Assembly (NCBI GenBank): GCA_021784995.1 | Contig: JAJYHA010000036.1 | Coordinates: 1 to 5,787 of the forward strand | Direction: 5' to 3' | DNA from: Myxococcales bacterium | Lineage (GTDB): Bacteria > Myxococcota > Myxococcia > Myxococcales > Anaeromyxobacteraceae | Length of the DNA stretch: 5,787 nucleotides | In this document: in pieces, positions 1-5,787 of the stretch | Position numbering within the stretch: position 1 is the stretch's first letter | Layout of the letters: each line of letters opens with the position of its first letter | The notes under the pieces: generated by a model | The model's database searches: none | The model's input: the letters and a program-made list of their open reading frames with translations, nothing else | Told to the model about the DNA's origin: nothing | Translations under genes and position numbers: made by a program

Positions 1-6
1 CTCCCC

Positions 7-13
7 GGGGGGA
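7..13 (+). promoter_or_regulatory. possible ribosome binding site of the nuclease gene
   Basis: GGGGGGA ends 8 bases before the ATG at 22, a usable distance for a Shine-Dalgarno sequence, and it supports this start. It is weak evidence because G runs are common here. It overlaps the palindrome CCCCGGGG (3-10), which could hide it in a short hairpin. No promoter can be judged because the window starts here. Confidence 0.35.
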
Positions 14-21
14 TCGACCGC

Positions 22-2829
22 ATGCTGACGCTGCACCTCTCCGCCCACGACGGCGGCACCGCCTGGCGTCACCTGCTCGCCGACGGGCAGGCCCGCGCCG
101 GGTTCGAGCCGGTGGGGCCGCTCGGCCTGGCGCGCCGCCTCGGGCGCATCCTGGGCATCCCGGCAGAGGCGGCCACGGCACCCGAGCGGCTCGCCGCCTG
201 GACGCAGAGGCTCGAGGCCCGCGACGACACCCGGCGCGCCTACTCCGCCTCCCGGGCGCGCGACCCGTCCGGCGTCGCCCGCCACCTCCTCAACCTGCGC
301 GACGGCCTCAAGCTGCGCGGCTGGGACGGACGTCCCCTCTCCGGCAGCCTCCTGCTCGAGGACCTGTCGGCGCTCGAGGCGACGGGCCCGGCGTTGCCCC
401 CGGGGCTGCCCGACCTGGTCGCCGAGCTCATCGCCGACCTCGAGACCGGCGGCCCCCTGCCCGTCCCGGTCCGCGTGGAACTGGCATCACCGCGCGCCTC
501 CTTCCAGCCGCTCTTCCAGGCGCTCCTCGACGCCCTGGCCGCCGCCGGCGCCGAGCTGGTGGAGGCGACGGCCGCCGCTCTCGCTCCGGTGGATCGCGAC
601 CTGGGCCGGGTCCAGCGGGCGCTCCTCGACCCGGCGGCCAGGGAAGTGGCGCTCCAGGGCGACGGCTCCTTCCTCCTGCTCGAGGCGGACACCCCGCTCG
701 AGGCCGCCGAGCTGACCGCCTCGCTGGCCCGCACCCGCCCGCTCGCGGAGGCCACCTACGTGGTGCCCACCGAGGCCGCCACGCTCGACGCGGCGCTGGC
801 CCGCCAGGGGTTGCCCACGCTCGGCCTCTCCACGCCCTCGCACCTGCGCCCGCACCTGCAGGTGTTGCCGCTCCGTCTGTCCCTGGCCTTCGAGCCCCAG
901 GACCCGTTCCGCGCCGCCGAGCTGCTCCTCCTGCCGGGTGGGCCGCTGCCCGTCCACGCCCAGCGCCGGCTGCTCGAGGCGCTCAACCAGATGCCGGGCC
1001 TCGGCTCGCCCGAGTGGCTGGAGGCCGTCGAGGACTGCGTCGAGCAGGCGGTCGCCAGGGCCAGGGAGTCGGGCGACGACGACGCCTCGGCCCTCGTCGC
1101 GGGCGCGAAGCTGCGCGCCGCCATCGGCGCCTGGTTCGGCGGCGAGCTCCACGATCCGCGCACCGGCATCCCGGCCCCCCAGGCCGCGGCGCTCTGCGCC
1201 GTGGTCGCCACCTGGGCTGGCGGCCGGGTCAAGGGCGCCAGGGAGGCCGCGGAGCTCGACCCCGAGGGCGACGCCGGCGACGATGCCTCGCTCTGGGGGC
1301 AGGCGGCGGCGGTGGCCCGGTCGCTGGAGCGGCTGCTGGTGGCGGAGCCGCCCGGCAAGCTGGTCTCCGAGCAGGCGCTCATGCAGCTCCACGCGCTGGC
1401 GGTCGGCGACGGCTCCTCCCTCTCGGCCTTCGTCGGCGAGAGCGGCCGGCCCGCAGTGGTGGCCCTCCCGGCCGCCGTGACCGTCCCGTGCGCCGACGTG
1501 ACCTGGTGGGGCTTCGTCCTCGACGGCGATCCCGGCCCGGCCACCGAGCCCTGGACCGACGCCGAGCAGGCGGGCCTGGCCGCGGCCTCCGTCCGGCTCC
1601 CCGGCCCCGGCGCCTTGCGCGCCCTCGAGGCCGAGGGCTGGCGCCGCCCCATCCTGGCGGCCCGCGAGCGCGCCGTGCTGGTGCGCTGGCGGCTCGCCGG
1701 CTCCGAGGCGGCGGCGCCACACGCCCTGCTCGACGAGCTCTCCACCCGCCTCGCGGCCGGGGCGCTCGACGCCTGCACCATCGCCTCGGAGCGGTTGCTG
1801 GCCGGCGGGGCCGCCCCGCCCTGGCAGGCGGCCACCGCCGGCGTGGCGCCGGCCGGCGTCATGGCCCAGCGGGCCACCTGGAAGGTGCCCGCGGCCACGC
1901 TGAAACCCACGGCCACCCTCTCCGCCTCGGCGCTCGAGCTCTACCTGGGCTGCCCGTTCCGCTGGGCGCTCCAGTACCAGGCGAAGCTGTCCGCCTCCGA
2001 CGGCGTGGACCTGCCGGATGGCAACCGGCTGCTCGGCGACCTCGCCCACCGGATCCTCCAGGACATGCTCTGCGGCGACGCCAGGCTCCCCTTCCCGGGC
2101 AGCACCCGGACCGACGCGGTGGCCTGGGCGGAGCGGGCCTTCGATGCCCGCGTCGCGGTGGAGGCCGCACCGCTCGTCCGTCGCGGCGCGGAGGTGGAGC
2201 TGGCCCGGGCCCGCTCGCTCATCGCCGCCGCGGCCGGCTCGCTCCTCGAGCTCCTCTCGTCCACCGGCTGGCGGCCGGTGGACCGGGAGCGCCTGGTCAC
2301 CGGGACGTTCGCCGGCCTGCCGGCCAAGGGCTACGTGGACCTTGTCATCGAGAAGGACGGCGCCGAGGCGCTGGTGGATCTCAAGCTCTCCGGCCTCAGG
2401 TACCGGCGCAAGGAGCTGGAGGCCGGCCACGCCCTGCAGCCGGCGCTCTACGCCTCGCTCATGAAGAAGGGGGGACGGGGGCTGCCGCCCTCCGGCTTCT
2501 TCATCCTGGAGGACGGCCAGCTCCTCACCACCGAGGCCGAGGCCTTCCCGGGTGCCACCCGGGTGAACGGCCCGACGTCGAGGCAGACGCTGGAGGCCGG
2601 CGAGGAGGGCTTCCTCTACTGGTCCAAGGTGATGGCCACCGGGCTGCTCCCGGTGCGCCACGAGAAGCTGGCGTGGAAGGGGCCCGTCATCGCCGCCGCC
2701 GGGCCACCGCCGCCGGAGGACACACCGGCCGGGCGAGCCCCCCCCTGCCTCTTCTGCGACTTCAAGGCCATCTGCGTCCCCCCGGAGATCGAGGACGACG
2801 AGGACGACGGCGAAGGGGGGGAGGCGTGA
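22..2829 (+). CDS. AddB/RecB-like PD-(D/E)XK nuclease subunit with a probable 4Fe-4S cluster
   Basis: Seen: 935 codons from ATG to TGA. The C-terminal third carries a RecB-family nuclease: SASALELYLGCPFRW ending at W648, GDLAH with H676, GYVD with D773, VDLK with D786 and K788, and LQPALYA with Q806 and Y810. These match the H, D, D/E-x-K and Q-x-x-x-Y positions of PD-(D/E)XK exonucleases. Cysteines C644, C909, C912 and C918 (one before the nuclease, then C-x2-C-x5-C after it) reproduce the AddB iron-staple arrangement. The N-terminal two thirds look like a degenerate helicase: residues about 216-268 (including ALARQGLPTLG, 258-268) resemble domain-2 helicase segments, but there is no Walker A. 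The protein ends in an acidic tail (from about 922). Known: AddB pairs with the AddA helicase in cytoplasmic double-strand-break resection. It is shorter than Bacillus AddB. Inferred: the nuclease subunit partner of the downstream helicase, with which it overlaps by one base. The reading frame is open to the left edge, so an earlier start cannot be excluded. Cas4 and RecC fit less well. Family call firm; AddB orthology less so. Confidence 0.9.
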   Translation: MLTLHLSAHDGGTAWRHLLADGQARAGFEPVGPLGLARRLGRILGIPAEAATAPERLAAWTQRLEARDDTRRAYSASRARDPSGVARHLLNLRDGLKLRGWDGRPLSGSLLLEDLSALEATGPALPPGLPDLVAELIADLETGGPLPVPVRVELASPRASFQPLFQALLDALAAAGAELVEATAAALAPVDRDLGRVQRALLDPAAREVALQGDGSFLLLEADTPLEAAELTASLARTRPLAEATYVVPTEAATLDAALARQGLPTLGLSTPSHLRPHLQVLPLRLSLAFEPQDPFRAAELLLLPGGPLPVHAQRRLLEALNQMPGLGSPEWLEAVEDCVEQAVARARESGDDDASALVAGAKLRAAIGAWFGGELHDPRTGIPAPQAAALCAVVATWAGGRVKGAREAAELDPEGDAGDDASLWGQAAAVARSLERLLVAEPPGKLVSEQALMQLHALAVGDGSSLSAFVGESGRPAVVALPAAVTVPCADVTWWGFVLDGDPGPATEPWTDAEQAGLAAASVRLPGPGALRALEAEGWRRPILAARERAVLVRWRLAGSEAAAPHALLDELSTRLAAGALDACTIASERLLAGGAAPPWQAATAGVAPAGVMAQRATWKVPAATLKPTATLSASALELYLGCPFRWALQYQAKLSASDGVDLPDGNRLLGDLAHRILQDMLCGDARLPFPGSTRTDAVAWAERAFDARVAVEAAPLVRRGAEVELARARSLIAAAAGSLLELLSSTGWRPVDRERLVTGTFAGLPAKGYVDLVIEKDGAEALVDLKLSGLRYRRKELEAGHALQPALYASLMKKGGRGLPPSGFFILEDGQLLTTEAEAFPGATRVNGPTSRQTLEAGEEGFLYWSKVMATGLLPVRHEKLAWKGPVIAAAGPPPPEDTPAGRAPPCLFCDFKAICVPPEIEDDEDDGEGGEA
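2815..2824 (+). promoter_or_regulatory. ribosome binding site of the helicase gene, inside the end of the nuclease gene
   Basis: A purine run, GGGGGGGAGG, lies within the last codons of the nuclease gene. It contains a GGAGG core (2820-2824) that ends 4 bases before the ATG at 2829. With the TGATG stop/start overlap this points to translational coupling, with ribosomes finishing the nuclease re-initiating on the helicase. The spacing is on the short side, but the 5' part of the run could also pair. It decides the helicase start in favour of 2829. Confidence 0.55.
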
Positions 2830-5787
2830 TGCGCATCGACGTGGTCAGCGCCAGCGCCGGCACCGGCAAGACCTGGCGCCTCTCCAGCGACCTGGCGGCG
2901 GCGCTGCTGGACGGCTCGGCGCGCCCGGAGGGGGTGGTGGCCATCACCTACACGGTGAAGGCCGCCGGCGAGCTGGAGAGCCGCATCCGCGCAATGCTCC
3001 TGAAGCAGGGGCGGGCCGACCTGGCCGCGCGGGTGCGCGACGGGTACATCGGCACCATCCACGCGGTCTGCCAGCGGCTGCTGCGCGAGTTCGCGCTGGA
3101 GGCGGGGCTCTCGCCGTACCTCGAGCCGATCCCGGAGGCGGAGCGGCGGCGGCTCTTCGCGGTGGCACTCGCCGGCGTGCTGCAGGGCCGGGAGGAGAGG
3201 CTCAACGAGCTGGCCCGGCGGCTGGAGCTGGAGGACTGGAAGGACGAGCTGCTCGCCATCGTCGACGCGGCCCGCGTCAACGGCATGGACCGGGCGGCGC
3301 TCGCCGCGGCGGCGCAGGCCAGCCGGACCGGGCTGCTCCAGGTGCTCGGGAAGGCCACCATCGACGCAGCGACTTACCGGGCCCAGCTGGAGGCGCTCTT
3401 CGAGCCGCTCCAGGCCAAGCTGGAGGAGGCCATCACCGTGCCGGACGAGGTCCCCGCCGCGGCCCGCAAGCGGGCCAACCTCGGCTTCCGGCTCAAGATG
3501 GACCTCGCCCGCGGGCTGATGCCCTCCTGGAAGAGCCAGCACCAGCTCGTGAAGGACGTGAAGCTGAAGAGCCTGGCGACCTGGGTGGATCCGCTCAAGG
3601 CGCTGGTGGACCGGCACACGGCCAGCGAGGGCTTCCACGCCGACGTGCTGGAGCTGCAGGAGGCCATCTTCGAGCTGGCCGGCGAGGCGCTGGAGGTCTT
3701 CGTCTCCGAGAAGGCCGCGGCGGGGGTGGTGGACTTCGGCGACATGCTCGCCCAGGCGCGGGAGCTCCTGGCCCGGCCGGCGGTGCAGGCGGCGCTGCGC
3801 GCCCGGCTCGACCTCGTCCTGGTGGACGAGTTCCAGGACACGTCGCCGCTCCAGCTGGCCGTGGTGAGCGCGCTGGGCGCGCTCGCCAGGCGGTCGATCT
3901 GGGTGGGCGACCGGAAGCAGGCCATCTTCGGCTTCCAGGGCTCCGATCCCGAGCTCATGTCCGCCGCGACCGAGGCGGTGCTGGGCGGGAAGGCCCCGGA
4001 CATCCTCGGCGAGTCCTGGCGCTCGCGCCCGCCGCTCGTGGAGCTGGTCTCGGCGCTCTTCACCCCCGCCCTCGCGCCGCACGGCTTCCCGGCCGACCAG
4101 GTGCAGCTGGTGGCGAAGAAGAAGGATCCGCCGGGCCTGGCCAGCCGGCCGGCCTTCGAGTGCTGGCGCTGGTCCAAGTCCAGGGTGGAGGTGGGTGGGA
4201 CCAAGGTCACGCCCAACGAAGCCAGCGCCCTGGCGGCGGGCGTCGAGGCGCTGCTCGCGTCGCCCCCGCTCGTCCGGGAGCGGACCGGCGCCGTGGAGGA
4301 GCCGCTGCGCCCCGCCTCACGCCGCGACGTGGCCATCCTGGCCCGCTCCAACCGGCGCTGCCAGCAGATCGCCGAGGCGCTCCGGGCGCGAGGCATCCCG
4401 GCCAAGGTGTCGCTCACCGGCGTGACCCTCACGCCGGAAGGGGCGCTGGCGCGCGCCGCCCTGGCGCTGCTCGCCGACCCGCGCGACGGCGTCGCGGCCC
4501 TGCTGGTCGCCTGGTTCGGTGGGGCGCCGGCCGGCGCGCCGGACGCCTGGCTCTCCGGCCGCTTGCTGGAGGTGAGCCGGTGGCGCGCGGCCGTCGAGGC
4601 GGCCGAGTCCAAGGGGGAGCGCCCGCCGCCGGCTCCGCTCGCCTTCGACGACGACGCGCGCGTGGCCGGCCTCCGCGGCGCCGCGCCGGTGGCCGAGCGG
4701 CTCTCGCCGGCCCAGGCCTTCGACCTGGCGCTGCGCACCGCCGGGCTCGCCGAGCTGGTGCGGGCCTGGCCCGAGCCGGCCCAGCGGCTCGCCAACCTCG
4801 AGGCGCTGCGGGCCGAGGCGGCAGCCTACGAGCAGCTCTGCCAGGCGCAGCGGATCGCCGCCACCATGCTCGGCCTCGAGGCCCACCTCGCGGCCATCGG
4901 CGACGACCAGGAGGCCGGCAAGCAGGCGGTGCCGAGCGCCGAGGACGCGGCGACGGTCTTCACCTGGCACCGGTCCAAGGGGCTGGAGTGGCCCATCGTG
5001 GTCCTCTCCCACCTCGACTTCCTCAACCCGAGCGGGGCCTTCCAGGTCGCCGTGGAGGCTGCGCCGAAGTTCGACTTCACGAGGCCGCTCGACGGCCGGT
5101 GGGTGCGCTGGTGGCCGTGGCCCTACGGCAAGGTCCGCAGCGGCCTCGTGCTGGTGGACAAGGCCCGGCAGTCCCCCGAGGCGCAGCGGGCGGAGGCGGC
5201 CGACCTGCGCGAGCGGCTGCGGCTCCTCTACGTGGGCTTCACCCGGCCGCGGGACCTGCTGGTGCTGGTGGCCGGCATCGGCTCCAGGACCGGGGCCGTC
5301 ACCGCCGGGCTCCAGCAGCTCGTGGGGCCGGACGGCAAGCCGCTCCTGGACGCGCCCTTCGAGGCGGAGCCCGGCCTGGCCGCGCTGTCCATCGGCAAGA
5401 CCAGGTGGCCGTGCCAGGTGCGCGAGCTGGTCGGCCTCCCGCCCACCGGCGCTGCTCCGGCGAGGCCGGAGGCGCGCTGGTACTCGGCGGCCCCGCGGGC
5501 CGACCGCCCGAGGGAGCGACTCAACCCCTCCGCCGAGCCGCTGGCGCTGAGCCCGCGGATCCTGGAGGTCGTGAAGCTCGGCGCGCCCAAGGCGGTGGAC
5601 GCCGGCCCCGAGCTGTCGGGGCTGGTGGGCGACGCCATCCACGGCTTCCTGGCCGCCGACCGCTTCGGCCCCCGCGAGGCCCGCGCCGCCATGGCCTCGA
5701 GGATCCTCCAGGGCTTCGGCGTGGCCGGCGCCGTGGCGCCCGACACCCTGATCGCCGCGTCGGACGACCTCAAGCGCTGGCTCGACG
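2829..5787 (+). CDS. UvrD/AddA-RecB-like helicase (SF1A), C-terminal nuclease domain cut off by the window end
   Basis: Seen: ATG at 2829, then 986 codons without a stop, so the 3' end is missing. SF1 motifs occur in order: Walker A SASAGTGKT (7-15, K14); motif Ia ITYTVKAAGELESRI (39-53); GTIHAVCQRLLREF (75-88); DFGDM (302-306); Walker B VDEFQDTSPLQ (332-342, D333 and E334); motif III VGDRKQAIFGFQGSDPELM (359-377); motif IV SWRSRP (396-401, R398); motif V HRSKGLEWPIVVL (714-726); motif VI LLYVGFTRPRD (799-809, R806). Residues about 90-300 and 480-700 would be the 1B and 2B insertions. After a Pro/Arg-rich linker (about 880-900), GLVGDAIHGFL (931-941, H938) looks like the first motif of a RecB-type nuclease; its D and D/E-x-K motifs would lie past the edge. 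Known: AddA and RecB couple 3'-5' translocation to DNA cleavage. Inferred: the motor and second nuclease of a complex with the upstream product. It begins directly at Walker A without the N-terminal Q motif of many SF1 helicases. It is translationally coupled to gene 1; a GTG at 2826 is an alternative start. Helicase call is very secure; AddA versus RecB naming is not. Confidence 0.93.
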   Translation, partial: MRIDVVSASAGTGKTWRLSSDLAAALLDGSARPEGVVAITYTVKAAGELESRIRAMLLKQGRADLAARVRDGYIGTIHAVCQRLLREFALEAGLSPYLEPIPEAERRRLFAVALAGVLQGREERLNELARRLELEDWKDELLAIVDAARVNGMDRAALAAAAQASRTGLLQVLGKATIDAATYRAQLEALFEPLQAKLEEAITVPDEVPAAARKRANLGFRLKMDLARGLMPSWKSQHQLVKDVKLKSLATWVDPLKALVDRHTASEGFHADVLELQEAIFELAGEALEVFVSEKAAAGVVDFGDMLAQARELLARPAVQAALRARLDLVLVDEFQDTSPLQLAVVSALGALARRSIWVGDRKQAIFGFQGSDPELMSAATEAVLGGKAPDILGESWRSRPPLVELVSALFTPALAPHGFPADQVQLVAKKKDPPGLASRPAFECWRWSKSRVEVGGTKVTPNEASALAAGVEALLASPPLVRERTGAVEEPLRPASRRDVAILARSNRRCQQIAEALRARGIPAKVSLTGVTLTPEGALARAALALLADPRDGVAALLVAWFGGAPAGAPDAWLSGRLLEVSRWRAAVEAAESKGERPPPAPLAFDDDARVAGLRGAAPVAERLSPAQAFDLALRTAGLAELVRAWPEPAQRLANLEALRAEAAAYEQLCQAQRIAATMLGLEAHLAAIGDDQEAGKQAVPSAEDAATVFTWHRSKGLEWPIVVLSHLDFLNPSGAFQVAVEAAPKFDFTRPLDGRWVRWWPWPYGKVRSGLVLVDKARQSPEAQRAEAADLRERLRLLYVGFTRPRDLLVLVAGIGSRTGAVTAGLQQLVGPDGKPLLDAPFEAEPGLAALSIGKTRWPCQVRELVGLPPTGAAPARPEARWYSAAPRADRPRERLNPSAEPLALSPRILEVVKLGAPKAVDAGPELSGLVGDAIHGFLAADRFGPREARAAMASRILQGFGVAGAVAPDTLIAASDDLKRWLD

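Noticed and set aside
938..1480. Second + strand open frame inside the nuclease gene
   Set aside because: Its product is almost only Arg, Ser, Pro and Ala, as expected for an out-of-frame read of GC-rich codons.
487..2661. Long open frame on the - strand (724 codons) opposite the nuclease gene
   Set aside because: Its translation is a low-complexity mix of Gly, Arg, Glu, Ala and Leu with no recognisable motif. In DNA this GC-rich, stop codons are rare opposite a real gene, and the + strand frame has clear nuclease motifs.
1900..2829. Cas4-type nuclease as an alternative name for gene 1
   Set aside because: Cas4 also has a RecB nuclease with four cysteines, but it is about 200 residues long and sits beside cas genes. 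Here the nuclease is the C-terminal third of a 935-residue protein next to a helicase, and no CRISPR repeats are visible.
2825..2835. Terminator or promoter between the two genes
   Set aside because: There is no intergenic space: the stop and start codons share a base. No hairpin followed by T residues is present.
2616..4082. Long open frame on the - strand spanning the junction of the two genes
   Set aside because: It runs opposite the well-supported ends of both genes, including Walker A and Walker B codons, and shows no domain of its own.
3374..5642. Two further long - strand open frames (3374-4795 and 4317-5642) opposite the helicase gene
   Set aside because: Ser/Ala/Arg-rich or Gly/Arg/Leu-rich translations typical of antisense shadows. 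The + strand helicase motifs lie in the same bases.
22..5787. AdnAB (actinobacterial helicase-nuclease pair)
   Set aside because: In AdnAB both subunits have helicase-like motor domains, and AdnA keeps parts of the ATPase motifs. Gene 1 shows no Walker A or DExx box and carries the AddB cysteine layout, so AddB-like fits better.

Overview
The window is very GC-rich, with codon third positions almost all G or C, and it is packed with coding sequence on the + strand. This base composition and the protein sequences fit a high-GC bacterium. A myxobacterium of the Anaeromyxobacter type is my best guess, but that is an impression and not a demonstrated assignment.

The window holds two genes of one operon. 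Gene 1 (22-2829) is complete. It encodes a 935-residue AddB/RecB-like PD-(D/E)XK nuclease with a C-terminal nuclease domain and a four-cysteine pattern typical of the AddB 4Fe-4S 'iron staple'. Its N-terminal two thirds look like a degenerate helicase with no Walker A motif. Gene 2 (2829-5787) starts on the last base of gene 1's stop codon (TGATG). It encodes an AddA/RecB-like UvrD-type (SF1A) helicase with recognisable SF1 ATPase motifs in the expected order. It stays open to the right edge, so only its first 986 codons are visible; the last ones enter what looks like a second PD-(D/E)XK nuclease domain.

Together the two products most likely form a heterodimeric ATP-dependent helicase-nuclease that processes double-strand DNA ends, in the manner of AddAB or RecBCD. 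Gene 2 would supply the motor and one nuclease, and gene 1 the second nuclease and the inactive helicase scaffold that in AddB reads Chi. The sequences are shorter and more divergent than textbook AddA and AddB, so no gene symbols are assigned.

I see no RNA genes, mobile elements, CRISPR arrays, terminators or convincing promoters. The only non-coding bases are the first 21, and even these may belong to an upstream gene. The main points of interest are the divergent addBA-like pair, its variant helicase motifs, an aromatic-rich loop in the helicase, and homopolymer runs around the iron-sulphur codons and gene junction.
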